A stretch of DNA of 64,000 nt, from NCBI GenBank assembly GCA_039090855.1, contig CM076995.1:119114270-119178269 (forward strand), in the 5' to 3' direction. Positions 11,901-24,380 of this stretch are shown piece by piece. A program made the translations under genes and the position numbers. This DNA is from Macrothele yani. Lineage: Eukaryota; Arthropoda; Arachnida; Araneae; Macrothelidae. Under the pieces are notes generated by a model that saw only the letters and a program-made list of their open reading frames with translations, was not told the DNA's origin and searched no databases. Numbering within the stretch: position 1 is the stretch's first letter; each line of letters opens with the position of its first letter.

Positions 11901-12324
11901 TCCATGACATGGTCCTTATTTTGTGTAGGTCCTTCTTTTGCCAATTTCTCCATCTTTTGCAATTCCAGTTCTGTAAATACCTTGTTCCTGATGATAAACC
12001 TTCTTTTATTCATTATTCTGTTATTCCACTGTCTGGATGTTTTCCTTTCCAAATTTGCATCATTCTTTTTTGAAAACCGCGGGCTGATGGATTTGCCTGG
12101 TAAAAGCATTTCATGATTTCTCGATTTTCAGCAACTGTCCAAGTTTTCCGTTTCTTTTGTTCCAGTAGCATTGCAGCAGCCTGTCCTGGTTCCTCAACAG
12201 GATCTGCTGAGTCCTGAAGCCCATTTGTCGACAGGTGTCCAGGAACCAAAGCACCTGATGCGGTCCTTGTTGACCCGGGCGAAGACCGATCCGGTATGGA
12301 ATTCTTTTTCTTTCGTCTCATCAT
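8918..12324 (-). pseudogene. R4/Dong-like LINE polyprotein, broken by five stops and one frameshift
   Basis: The N-terminus from an ATG at 12324 contains a Myb/SANT-like segment (KRKTWTVAENREIMKCFYQ, then RGFQKRMMQIW). One frameshift near 12017 moves into the frame that runs to 8918. In that single frame there are five nonsense codons: TAA 11666-11668, TGA 11381-11383, TAA 11258-11260, TAG 10739-10741 and TAG 10367-10369. The last replaces the residue just before MDDLKLYAK, the Tyr of the catalytic YMDD-type box. Other motifs: YRPIACLPTTFKLFTRVLA, MAWIDYKKAFDSLPHSW, GIFQGDSLLPLLFNISL, and GGRGLLQVQQ. Then come CRLCQEKDETVSNLICEC with a following His, and an endonuclease with TPDITVIENRKVWLIGIAIP and KELEKMTKY. 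Inactive, but unusually colinear. Confidence 0.9.
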
Positions 12325-12339
12325 GATTGATGGTTGTTG

Positions 12340-12482
12340 GGTGCTCTTAGTCTGGCTCCTCAGTCAAGACCTGTCTGGCTTGGGTGGCCCTGCTGGTAAC
12401 TATGCTACCGCCAGCATAGCTCTCAACCTCATCGGGACACACAAGCCCCACCACCGCGACAAGGTGGTGCCCTCGGTGGGGA
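12340..12482 (-). other. GC-rich structured 5' leader of the R4/Dong-like LINE
   Basis: Two strong hairpins are visible. At 12449-12469 CACCACC pairs with GGTGGTG around a 7-nt loop, and the outer CCCCACC/GGTGGGG arms (12446-12452 and 12475-12481) give an alternative pairing. At 12400-12419 CTATGCT pairs with AGCATAG around a 6-nt loop. R2-group elements often carry HDV-like self-cleaving ribozymes at this position, so a ribozyme is conceivable. I could not fit the HDV-type pairing scheme or a hammerhead core by eye. Confidence 0.4.
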
Positions 12483-12484
12483 TA

Positions 12485-12485
12485 A

Positions 12486-12518
<33 letters not shown>
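12485..12518. repeat. (ATT)n microsatellite at the LINE 5' end
   Basis: About 11 ATT triplets adjoin the first base of the LINE leader. With the AAT tract at 8788-8815 this suggests insertion into a (TAA)n array. Confidence 0.9.
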
Positions 12519-12520
<2 letters not shown>

Positions 12521-15500
12521 AAGCTTCTTGCATACTTTCAAAAAATATGTACATTCTTGACAAAACCAAGAGTAGCAAAGCAGGCAAAATTATTTCTGTA
12601 TTTTAATTCTTTCTTTTAAAATTAACATTGTTTTCAGATATTTTATACCCTTATGTGAATCAAAAGGCATGGCTGATTTTGAATCAAACAGTATGAGAGC
12701 CAATACAAGATTGTTTACAGATTTGAAAGTTATTTGCCCATGAATTGTGATTTTGATACTGGCAATTAGAAAGCATTAATATCCATTAATTCATGATTCA
12801 GTGATATATCATTTGGCAAGTATTATTATTATTATTTTTTTTTTAGAGTCTTTAACTTGACTTTAGAAATATTGAAAGTATTATTTCTTTTAGGTTTTAC
12901 TGGGAAGATTGCTTCATATAGTCATTGCAGTGAGTGATTCAGTTTATTTTGGTATGGTAGTCACAGCATGATAAAAATATCACATCATAAATGCATGTGA
13001 TATTTGTTTATGTGGTGTGTGTGTGGGGGGGGGGGGGTAGCATGAATCTGCTTTGTTGATGATTTGATGATTTGCCCTTACTCCTCATTTTGTTTCACTG
13101 CTTAAAAAAATCCTGTTTCAGGTTTAAACTAAATTATATAGTGCATCATTTTAAACATTAAAATTCCCTTTTTATATGATTTCCTGTGGCATTAAAAATA
13201 TATGATCCATGATTAAAAACTTTTAATGATACAACAGGAGCAGGAACATTGACAATTCTTTGTGTGTATTAACTAGCACTATTATTATGGAGCAATCTTC
13301 TTTCTGTTCTGAAGACCAGATTATTTTATTTTTCATTTATTTATTTTTCTTTGCTTTCACTGTAGCTACAGTGTTGTTTTTAAAATGAAAGATCATTAAT
13401 AAAAAAGTTTCAAGTATTGTATTGTTCAGTTTATGTTGTAGTAATCATTTTCAGTGTTGCCTGACTTCAATATTTATCTCCTAAATCTAGTCTATATCTG
13501 TTATAATATATAATTTAACAGATAAATAAAATAACAGCTTTCTTGAGTTGTGCTAAGGGTCCAAATACATTCAGCAGTCATACATGTTCATAGTTTTTGG
13601 TGTAATTCAATAATTTTTTTTTCATTTTTTGTTTGAAATTACTGTTTCATTCAGATTAACTGTGGCAGTTATCGATTATGTTGATTCATATTCTCTTTAG
13701 TGGAAATACCCTTTTAAATTGAACACTTAACATACATTTTTTTGCTTATTCTTTTGTATTTATTAGAATTATTCATGATAGGTTATTATTTTAATTGTTA
13801 CTTATTAAAAATGCATTTTATTATGTATATTTGTTTTTGCTGAAAAGAGTTCTCTTATGAAAATGGATATTTGGATCATTTAGAACTAATAGTCTATTCA
13901 CTGAAAAATTCCCTTTTCAATGCCAACTCTGCAAGCATGTTTAAACTGATGTGCCTGTTATTAGATAGTATACCTAGATATGTCCATCTCAATCTGCATT
14001 GATTTAAATAATATATTTAGCAGATTTTTCTTAATTGAATCTGTACTGCATTAATTTATATTTTTAAACTGTATATGATGCACTAATATTTCTATATGCC
14101 TATAATTGTTTTGAGCCAACTATGCTTTGTGTGAAAACAAGATAGTGAAACATTTAGTTAACTATATATATATATATGTATAAATAACTGCATGTTATTG
14201 TCAGACTCCTCCTGTTTTCTGGTCTGTTATAAATTTTAGGATATTCAAAGTACCCAGTTGCCTTAAAGGCAGTAATGACTGTGAATGTAAAATTATATTC
14301 CATTACTCATTACTTTAAGAATCAATTAAAGCTTGTCTCACACACAAAAAAAGCAGTTGTTGTTGCATTCTTATTCTGTACAATGAATCTAATATTATCT
14401 TATAGTTTATTCATTTTAAATATGTCTGATTCTCTTTCCACTCTAAATTTTTACTGTCAGCATCTTGCATGAAAAAAAGTGTGACTTAAAAAATACTGAA
14501 TCACTATAGCTGGATTTGATTTTACAATCACAGGCATGTTTTAAGAGTAATATCAGTTAGACTGTAAATCACATCTCATTAGTGTGACTTTGCTAGTCAC
14601 ATTCTAGTCATTATGAGTTCATGATAGTGGAAATTCAACATATTTGCTTCCTTTGTGATCCTTTTGTTAATGCAGCTGTCCATCTTGCATGGATTTTGAA
14701 TAGTGTGTAAATTTTACTGGCTAGAAAAATATAAAACCATACAATCAGTGGATGGCTTAATGTTTCTAATTTTGATATTATTTTACAGTATTCCACATGC
14801 ACTCGGGCTTTTATATGAACAAATACGTACAATCCAAGTAGTGATTGATAGAGTAAAGACTTGGAGTTCTACATTCCAACTGTAATAGAACTAACTTATT
14901 TGGATACCAAGTTTTAACAAAATTGAGTACATCTTCCAAAACTTGTGAAGCCACATCTGGGACATTCTCATTTGTTAAGATATTTATATCTGGACTGATT
15001 ACCAAGCATGTCTTGAGTATATTCTTTCTGAAACATTCCAGCTAGGAAATACTGCACATCAAGTAGCATTCTAGAATACAGCAGCAGTGCGACTTGCTAA
15101 TTAAATAGACACACCTGAAGACTTTGTGCTGGTTATGCGAAGTGCATTAAGTAAACAATCTTTTAATTAAACAATTTCTGAGTCATAAATAGTAGCAGCT
15201 GTTATACTGTTTCACAGTAATAAATTTTATAGGAGCAGATTATTATTCAAGCTCAAAGTAGTGCCATGGCTCAATTATACATTGGCCTATCTCTATAATC
15301 TTTTATTTGGACTTCCTAGCATTCAGGAGATATGTTAATTTATTTAAAATCAGGCTGTTCTTTTTTATGTGTAACAGATGGATTTCAATTAAACATCAGC
15401 ATGAAAACTAGTGCTGTTTTATTACAAAGTTTGGTTGGACATAACAAAAAATGCCTTGTAATGTGGGTGTGAATGAACAAACAAAAGAAGGTTTTGTGCT

Positions 15501-16593
15501 CAAGAGCTGCATTCAGACTGATACTGGAAAGTTCTTATTTGTGCATATATTTAAGTTGCCATCTTTTATTTATTAATTTATTAAAATTTACTGGCACAAA
15601 GGCTGTAATTGGTCAAAAAGTAGTGGAACAAAATATACGAACATGCAAACAAAAGGTTGGCTTGGTCCACGATTGTCCCCCCCCTCTTTTTCTCAGCAAA
15701 ATCTGATATATTACCAAATTGGAGCATAGGCTGCATGTACTTTTTGTATTGTTACTGGTTTCATGATGTTACTGTTGCAAACAAAAGGAACACAAAGCAA
15801 ATATTGCTTATCCCTCTGCCAAAGTACTGAAATATTTTTTTAATGTGATTTCTATTGTACATGACTGTAAGAATATGATTTAGAAGCAGAGCATTAATAG
15901 CTGCTTACCCACTATTTCATTATTATTATTATTAACAGTACGTGACTATGGCTTTGATAGGTATACCAAAATATAGTTATATTGTATAATAGTCATGGGT
16001 TTCCTCCTACTTCTATTAGATGTAAGCCTATTCTTTTTTATGAAATGCCATGTATATTATATATAATTCAAGACTTGTCTTGAATTATATATAATATACT
16101 CGTCTTACCATATATAAGACTTGTCTTGCCATGTATATGTTATTTAATTAATTTTACTTGCATTAAAAATAAGAAAATGCATAATAATACATAATCATTA
16201 CATGACAATCATGAAAAAGACAATTTGAACTTTAAAATTTTGTTTCATGTATATTTTTAATTCATTATGTTGCTTTTAATGGTATAATATTTCATCCTTC
16301 TAGTCAATAAAGTAGCACATTTAATTTTTTGTTTGGTGATGTCATTTCGACAATAGCTGAGGTGGATTTCTGCTTGTTCATCTCCACAGATGTTGTATTC
16401 AATCATACTAGCTTATATTTGTCTTTTGATCATGCCAAATAATGTCTGTTTTTTTTTTTTGTTTTTTTTTCTATTAATGTTGAACTCTTGACCTGTGGAA
16501 ATGTTGGTAGAGCACCCACACAGGCAAGAAAAAAGCCTTGTTGGTATGAAAATTTCATTTTAAAAAATTTGTTAAATGTTAAAACATTTATTG
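12519..16593. other. T-rich non-coding stretch, no transposons recognised
   Basis: Four kilobases of AT-rich sequence with many T runs on the plus strand, a G13-like run at about 13026-13037 and a short (TA)n at 14165-14176. Two acceptor-like sites are followed by short open frames (after 12637 and after 12893), too weak to call. No long frame, TIR or LINE motif recognised. Confidence 0.5.
16053..16098. repeat. Perfect 22-bp inverted repeat with a 2-nt spacer
   Basis: The arm TATATTATATATAATTCAAG+AC (16053-16074) is followed by TT and its exact reverse complement (16077-16098). A second gacttgtctt copy lies about 40 bp downstream, and tgccatgtatat flanks both sides. It would form a near-perfect cruciform or RNA hairpin. 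Confidence 0.9.
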
Positions 16594-18230
16594 CTATACT
16601 CGGGGCAAAGCTATCCTGGCAATGGGGCCAAAGCTACGGTGACCTTTTCACTCCCAGTATTACTCCGCACTAATGGTGTGTAATTAACCTTCACTCGGAA
16701 AACTTCTCCCACAAGCAATCAGGGCTGGCTGTCTGTCACCGTGATCCCTTACCAAACCCCTCTATTTTAACCCCCTCCCCACCGCCGCGCGCTTTGCAGA
16801 CCGGTAGACAAGCAGTTTATTTCTCCCTCTCTTATCTTTTTTTTTTTTTTTTTTTGGAGATGTTACAGAACGTGTAACGTTTCTTTCTTTCTTACTTTTA
16901 AAATGAAATTATCTTTGCTAAACACGGGAAGCAGTCTTAAGTGGCCTAATTTTGTTTTCACATATTTTTCCATTTTTTGTTTATATATTTCATATATTTA
17001 TACTTATTGCTTGAAGATTACTAACTGCGGGATTTAATTAAGAGTAATTTTACCATGTCATCAGTTATGCGTAAAATTTCGTTCTTTCAAAAATTTTGCC
17101 TTGATTAGATTTTTTTTTTATAACAGACATCCGTTAAATGTGTATGCATTTTTAACTACCCCGTGTTGCCATAAGTACTGGACAAGAGCCCGTCTCTGTG
17201 GTAAATGATATTTTAGGGTTCACTGTAAACTGCCACACATCTTTCAGCAACTTGGAAAATTGCCACACATTGGAAAATTGCCACATGTTTTTCATTGATG
17301 GGCCGGGCACAAATTGCTGTTCCTCCGAGGAACACTTTGAATGTGTGGCAGTTTTCCAAGTTTCCGAATTATGTGTGGCTGGGGAAGGAACTCTTTCATT
17401 TGTCTGAATTTTCATGCCGGTTCATGCGCGTTTAAGGCAACTGCGCACAAAAGTTCAAAAGGAAAAGATGGCCGTTTCTTGGCCTATATTGAGAACTGAA
17501 TTGGGAACTCCAAACTAATTTCGAGAAAACGTTCTATGTAAGCCAAGCGAGAATTGTATTTTAATTTGAAGAAATAAATTGCCAATGGATCTGAGGTACT
17601 TCAGTACTAAATTCAACCTTCATTCTCGCAATGGTGCGACTTGAAACGCCAGTGAGTTCTGCCGTAAGAACTGTTAATTCATTTGATTTATTCGGCGAAT
17701 GTTTTTCCATCAATTTAGTGAAAACATTCATAACGATCATCTTAGCAGAGCTTCGTAGTGATTTCCCACGTTTATGCGGCTGAAATACACTCGAGTGACC
17801 GGCAGATGCCATTCGAAAAAACCGAAAAGACAGAAGAGTGTTTTAAAACAACAATCAAGAAGGAGAAACGCGAAATGCCCTCGGAAACACTTTTTTCGCC
17901 CTCATCCTTCCACTAATGACCCCGCACCCCCACAGCAATAAATATCCCCTGGGTTGACAGCTTAACTCTGACCCAAACAAGAATGCTGTGACAGAGAACC
18001 ATCAGTGACGTCACCAAAGCACGAATATATGTATTTTTTAGAAATGCCGCTGAAACTGAGATCTGAATTTTTTAAATGCACACACACACAACGTATTGAA
18101 CATCTGTGTCATTTCTAAGTGCCAGTTGAAGCTGGAGTACGAGCTTTTAGACCGGAACTATTTTATGCAGTGGAAGTATACACTCTGTAGCCTTCCTTCC
18201 AATGACAGGTTAAGCTTGCCCCGAGTATAG
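16594..18230. mobile_element. Candidate DNA transposon with TACTCGGGGCAA-type inverted termini
   Basis: The left end reads ctatactcggggcaaagcta and the reverse complement of the right end reads ctatactcggggcaagctta. The match continues weakly (CCTGNCANTGG) for about 30 bp. TATA flanks suggest a TA or TATA target duplication. The 1.6-kb interior is clearly more GC-rich than its surroundings and carries a helix-turn-helix fragment at 17561-17812, but no catalytic domain. It is probably a non-autonomous or internally deleted copy; superfamily not assigned. Confidence 0.65.
17561..17812 (-). pseudogene. Helix-turn-helix N-terminal fragment of a transposase-like protein
   Basis: An 83-codon minus-strand frame starts MASAGHSSVFQPHKRGKSLR and contains SSAKMIVMNVFTKLMEKHSP and ELTGVSSRTIARMKVE, a helix-turn-helix pattern seen in N-termini of some DDE transposases. 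It ends in a stop after QFISSN with no downstream DDE region in the element. It lies centrally inside the 16594-18230 element. It may be a first exon or a deletion remnant; I cannot name the family with certainty. Confidence 0.45.
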
Positions 18231-21200
18231 AAAGCAAGATTTTACCATGATATTGCAGCATTAAGTTGGTTTCTTCATTTTATTTCTCCTGCACTAAACT
18301 GAGAAAATCCTATTTATTTTCTGCTATTATGTTGTGATAATATGTACACTTTAACACACTTGGTTGTAATAATTAATGACTTCATGGCTTCCTCTTATTA
18401 CTTTCAGTATTATACATACTTAATGGGAATTATCAAGGATAAATTTATTAAGGTATATTACCTCTCAAATTTTCGATCTATACACTAGTTGTTCAACAGT
18501 GAGATGGTCTCAGTAAGTAGTCAATAAATGAATATCCATTGAATTCTTCTTTGCTTGGTCTTAGTTCTTTTGCAAGACTGGTCTCAGTCACCCCGATATA
18601 TACCAGCAAATAAAGTTCATTGGTGTTCAAGTTGTCGTAAAGGAAAATCATAGTAGGAACTATTTAAAAAGGGCTGAATAATAAGACTGTTTACGTGGTT
18701 AAGGAGCTGATTTCTCATTTGAATTTTTTCTAAAACATTTTTGCCAAACTTAGTTGATCAAGTGCAAGAAGCTATCACAATGAATATTCAGTAAATTTTT
18801 GTACACTTTGATAGGCTCAGCCATTCGTGAGACTATCCCTCATTACAGTCGGTAAGTTTGCTGCAGTAGGATCTTGAAATAATTTATATCTAACTTTTTC
18901 AGCCATGGGATTTCACAGATGAAGAAAAAAACTTTATTTCCTTCCTTCAAAAAAATTAAAAAAAAAAATCTACAAGGTATTGAAAGTTAATTTCACAACT
19001 ATGGTATAAATTAATATCAAACATGATAGCACATTTTACAATAATTCATTGCATCTTTTGACTAGTTATGCATTGCCAAAATTACAGATGAGCCTCTGCA
19101 CAATCAAAATGTAATGGTCATTTTGGAGCATACAGTCAGAAGTTACTGTGAAGAAGAAAGATATGTTGTAGAGAAATTTCATAGTATTACTGAATGAGGT
19201 CTATTTAGAAGCACTATCCTACATTTGGATGTCAACATTTTGAAAGTTAAAAGAAATAAAATGCCTATATTGTTCCAGAACAGAGTACAGCAGGCAAATA
19301 AATATCACTAAGGTTCAGCACAGTGCAAGTGACATTACTTCTGCAAGGTAGATTACACTTTTCTTTGTGTCAGATAATACTCCTTAAGGAAACAGTGGAA
19401 GTTTGTAAAAAGCAGCAAATACAGTGGTTGGCCCTCTTTATCAGTATGATCTAGTCACTGTTTTTAGTCAGTTTTTTTGTAACTTTGTGCACCAAACACA
19501 ACATAAGCTGAAAGAGCTTTATGGTAAGAATGAGTGGTAGATGAGATACAAGAACAATGCATAAGTTCAATCATTAAAATGAATTCATAGCATTTTTTTC
19601 TACAAAAGGGTTTTTAGATCATTGACAGATGGTTTGGGGGAATCTCCCATTGGATGTCTTGTTTGGAGAAATACCATTCAGAATTAACTTGCATTATGAA
19701 TGAAAGCTGTTCTAAGGATTTTTAGCTTACTTAAAACTGGTTATACTTTTACAATTTGACAGGACGTTGTAATATTTTTAAGGACTTCAGATATTATGTA
19801 AACATAATTTTCATTGTAAAGATGTCATTATTTAAAATCTAGATTTTGCATGCACCATTGTTTTGGTTAGAATATGCTAACTGCAGAAGCATACAGTTTC
19901 CATAGCAGTGAAATTTGATTTTCTGACTGCTAAGTTAAGTGCATGAACACCTGTACCTTTTTTTTAATTTACAGCAATAAAATATTAATCTAAAATAAAT
20001 CTGCAGTTTGCTTCTTATTTTTTATTTGGTAAGGTGGTTTTATTAATAAACCTTCTGTAAAACTTAGTAGAGGAGATATGAAACATAAACCATGTCTTTA
20101 AAGTCTGCCACTAGCCCTATAATGTGTTATCTCTGTGATTTCCCCCTAAATTATTTGATTTCAACATCTCTTTTGTACTTTTTCTGTTATTTCATTTTAC
20201 TTGCCATCACTGTTTACAGTTGCTGTGCACCTTGTTTTTGCTTTTGCATGCCAGAAACCAATTTTATGTTACTTCACCCAAAATATAATTTACAAAAGAG
20301 TTTTTTTTTTTTTTAAAGATTAGGTTACCCAATGAACAGAAAGTAGACTGATTTTGACTTACCCTGAATTGTGATTATGTGTTATCTCAGAAGTCATAAG
20401 TGTGGATGTGCTGAGTTTGTTGATTATTGAACTTATAGCTTGCACTCATGCATCTTATCGATTATTCTTGCCGCATTTCTATTATAGCACTTTTAAGTCA
20501 AATGAGTAATGCTGTTTTGTTGTTAATCCTTTCTCAATGTAAAAGGTTAATGCATAGAACACAAGGGGCTTGACTATTTCTGTGACTTTTGTATAGGCAC
20601 TTTCATATAAAAATGGCATGTGAGGGTTCTGTTGAGCTGGAAAGCTTTAGACTGTGGAATTTGATAATTTCTTTGGTATGGAAATGCTGCAAAGTTTGTT
20701 TGTTTCTTTAATTTTCAAAATGAGATTAGTTTTTTTTTGTTTTTTTATATAAAGATTTCAAAGATTGAGTACAAGTTTTCAATTTGAATACAAAGCCATA
20801 ATTTCCAGACTAAGGGTCTTATTGGTTTAAGAGATGCACCCCAAAGCTATGAAATCTGTTAGTCATAGACAAATGATGTCACAAAAATATTTTTGAACAT
20901 GATGTAATTTTTTCCCCACCATGTTTATTAAATTCCCTTAGCAGTCTTCTAACTTTCCTGTAACTAGCTACTCTTTAGTTTTAAATATGGTATGGGAATA
21001 CTATATTTGTTATTGGCATTTTAAAAATGTCTGTGGTGGTAAATACCATTTAGGTTAAGAAAAACAATAACTGCACATCACTTATAAACAATATTTCTAT
21101 ATATTTTTCTTTCATAGTTCAGGCAGTATCACTTATCTACTGAGGCTATGAAAATACTAATTGGTCCTGTGCAATGTTTAAGACTGTAGAGATAAAATTT

Positions 21201-22782
21201 ACAAAGACACATTTGCAAATTTTGTGTTACATTTTTTTAATATTATTGCACCTTTCATTTTGTTCAAAAAATTGTGCATCAACAGCAAATATTTCTGGTA
21301 TTTTTATCATCATATAATTTTTTTTTTTTTTTCTGTTTTGGTGTAGAAAATTTCAACATATGGAATATCACTCATTGCCACTTAAATAGTTTTTACACCA
21401 AACTTAGTGTTTCAGTTTTAATCTTTTTTGTTTTTGCTACTCTCCTCACTGAGGTGTAAAATAATTTTGCATTGTTACATTGTAGCACTAACAGCATCTA
21501 CTTTCTGTTAGTATTTAGTATATTTTTATGTGGAACTGCTGTGGCTCATTTTGATTATAACATAGCATATAATCCCTTTGTTCTGATGAGCTCAGCATCC
21601 AAAACAAAATAGACAACAGCTCAGCCACTGTTTGCAGGCTAGAAGGGGTTCAATTATTTTCAGTAAGTTAACTATATAAAATCACATAATGATTGTTGTT
21701 ATGATACAAAATTGTTTACCTACTTTGTTTAAAAAATTTTGCATTTCTGTTAATTGTGTAAGATTGAGTTGATACGAAGCAGTGTTTTTGTTATGCCTCT
21801 TGCTTGATCTTATGCAATTTTTCATTATTAGATCCATCACTTATACCTGAGAGAAAAAATTCAGAATTTGATTCACATTTGCCTCATGTTTGCTTGCACT
21901 GTGAAATTTAATAAAATTATGTTGAAGAAAATTTTAAACTTGAATTCTTGGGTTTTCACTGTTCTGCTTAATTTGTAATTTTCAGGTTGTGATGTACACA
22001 GTGCATTCTGTTTTATTAATTCAGCTGCCATGTACTTATTTTTATTTTTAACTTGCTCAATAATTGTGCGTACAGCACAAATCTGGCCTGTTCCTAATTA
22101 TTGTGTACTGACAAGTATGCATCACATATCAATATATTGAAATCATTTATGTGACAGCCATTTTATGTGTCATATGTTTTTCATGAATCCAGTACAAATA
22201 TAATAAAGCAAAGTGACATATATATATATATATATATATTTCCCAGCAAATAGTGATTATTTTGTACCATCTTGCAGCACAGCTACATTATTTTAATTTG
22301 TTGTTTCTTGAATAATGTTCCATTGTTTTGTACAATATTACGTATTTTGTTATTTTGAAGTTACCTTTATGTGATATTTTGCATGATATTTTTTATGGAT
22401 TTTATTAATAATGCATATATTTCTGTGACCAGCAACTTAAAGATAGCAATATGACTTCTTGGTGTTAAATACAGATGTTCAGATGTCTTAAACAAGGCTT
22501 TTCTTTTTCTCTGAAAGTGATTCTATGTATCCTCTATGTGTTGAAGAGGAATATTCATAATTTAAAGATGTGTTACCAGTTGGAAGTTTACTGCTTGTAG
22601 CAATACCGTTTCTGTTATGCCAAAAATGGAAAAAAATTGGCAACCTTCTCCTAAATCACACCAGTTACTGCCTCAGAAATAATTAAGTTTGTGTTATATT
22701 AATTTCATGCAGTTAATGTTCATATGAAAATCTGTTCTTGAGATGTAAACTGGTTTTTTTGTTTTTTTGTTTTTTTTTACAG
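18231..22782. other. T-rich non-coding stretch, no transposons recognised
   Basis: AT-rich sequence with many plus-strand T runs (for example 20299-20313, 21310-21331) and a short (TA)n at 22219-22240. No transposon ends and no convincing frame. An acceptor at 18901-18902 is followed by 18 open codons (PWDFTDEEKNFISFLQKN then TAA), noted but not called. Confidence 0.5.
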
Positions 22783-22820
22783 TTTCCACTGAACGTGATA
22801 ACAAGTTGTTAACCTACTGA
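22783..22820 (+). CDS. Weak candidate terminal exon (phase 1)
   Basis: A very strong acceptor (a T/G tract of about 27 nt ending in ttttttttttacag at 22769-22782) is followed by TT and the codons STERDNKLLTY, then TGA at 22818-22820. The exon would start in phase 1, the same phase as the better candidate at 27772. The reading frame is only 11 full codons, so chance is a real alternative. It is listed because the acceptor is among the best in the window. Confidence 0.25.
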
Positions 22821-22834
22821 CATCAGGACCAAAA

Positions 22835-23730
22835 TTGCTGTTTAAAGCTGTAGAAATAAGTGCAGAAGTTTCTACTTTTCACACACTTTTTGAATCTTTT
22901 TTTGCCTGGAATCTCTTGGAGACACTGTATAATCTTCGTAATCTAGAAAGTTGTTGTATTATTGTTAAAGTATATAATATGTTACTAACGACAAGTGCTT
23001 ACATCAAAAGAAATGAGCCAATTAGAAGGTTTGCCATATTTATGTAGGATTCACTGTTTCAAAGCCTAATTATGCTGACCTTTCTTTTCATGGAACACAG
23101 TTATGAATCATTATTAGCTAACGATCTTGTAAAGTTTTTACATCAGTTGTGAAGCAACAAATAGGAATTCAGAAAACACCTACTGCATTCGTTTTGGTTT
23201 TCAAATTTGTCTTATATAACAACAGGCAGCAGGATGGCATTATGTATGATTAAAAACAAAGCAAATATATGTTTTGACAAATCCAGCCAGTTCAGCCACT
23301 GAGATTTGGTACTGAAGTGCTGGTAAAATCATACAATTTTTATTCAAGTTGTGCAAATAGATAAAGCATAAATGCTTTTTCTTCAATCTGCAAGTAGGAG
23401 ATATTAAAATATGTGTATGCACTGATAAACTTGTTTTTAATAAATATTGTGAACTATAAACTAGAATGCAATGAGTATTGTAAATTAGGAGAACACTGAA
23501 AAATTACAATTTCTTAGTTAAAGGGGAAAAAAAGGGGATAGAATATTTTAATTTCAGAAGCAAAAACAAACATACACATCTGTTAGCTCTTTTCCAGAAT
23601 GCACTGTTAAATTCATGGAGGGTTGGAATAAAATGTTTTATCCGGATGCCTAATGGTACCCAAGTGTCCTTTGGATGCAGATGCATCTTATAAATATGCA
23701 GAATAGACAACTTCTTATAACTCCAAGTCA
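22835..23730. other. No feature recognised
   Basis: AT-rich sequence; an open frame of 70 codons at 22835-23047 shows no recognisable motif and no flanking splice context that I trust. Confidence 0.4.
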
Positions 23731-24380
23731 GTGGTACATCCAGAAATTTTCAGTAAAGGAGATGGACAAATAAATAAATAAATCAACTCATTGCTTTAAA
23801 TACCATAATATATTAATCTGACATTCCAAGATGCTATAATTTTCCACAAAGTAGCAGTAGTGCATGATTAGATTCTGATTAACTAAAAAGTACCTAGTAG
23901 TTTTTCATCATAGGATAGACTAAACTATATGTGCAAGGAGATGGGCAAATAAATAAGTAAATAAATCAGCTTATTGCTTTAAATGCCATAATATATTAAT
24001 CTGGCATTCCAAGATGCTATAATTTTCCACAAAGTAGCAGTAGTGCTTGATGAAATTCTAATTAACTAAAAAATACCTGGTAGTTTTTCATCATAGGATA
24101 GATTAAATTATATGTACATATGGTTTGGTATGGTTAAGCCGTATGTTGTAGTACATCCATAAATTTGCAGTGGAGGAAATGGATACACACCAACAAATAT
24201 CTGTATAATTTTTACAATATACATCACTGCAGATACCACAACATATTCAGTCATTCCAAGACAATATAATTTTCATAACATAGCAGTACATCATGATGAG
24301 ATATTGATTAAATAAACAATAAATTCCTTGTATTGGTTTTCAGCATAGAATAGACTAAGCTATGTGCAGTCTGTATAAAA
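23731..24380. repeat. Diverged direct repeat, three copies of about 180-240 bp
   Basis: The block aaggagatgg...aaataaataa, catt...ccataatatattaatct, cattccaagatgctataatt, ttccacaaagtagcagtag and tttttcatcataggatagac occurs from 23756 and again from 23935 (period 179 bp). A more diverged copy starts near 24150 and includes the leader gtacatccataaatttgcag, also present before copy 1 (gtacatccagaaattttcag). The first two copies are about 90% alike by eye, so they duplicated more recently than the third. Confidence 0.85.

Larger units (their letters stand above)
8816..12482 (-). mobile_element. Near full-length R4/Dong-like non-LTR retrotransposon
   Basis: A 3.7-kb minus-strand element with a GC-rich 5' leader (12325-12482), one long coding region (8918-12324) and a short 3' UTR. 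Order of domains: Myb/SANT-like DNA-binding, reverse transcriptase, zinc knuckle, restriction-enzyme-like endonuclease. That architecture, with no apurinic endonuclease, is characteristic of the R2/R4 lineage. Both ends abut (TAA/ATT)n, and Dong elements are known to insert into TAA repeats. Confidence 0.85.

Noticed and set aside
12340..12482. Hammerhead ribozyme suggested by a cccgatgagg word on the minus strand
   Set aside because: The required GAAA core and stem order are not present.
12638..12743. Acceptor followed by 34 open codons; similar case at 12894 and at 18903
   Set aside because: Short frames after AG are expected often in T-rich DNA; no donor, phase partner or composition signal supports them.
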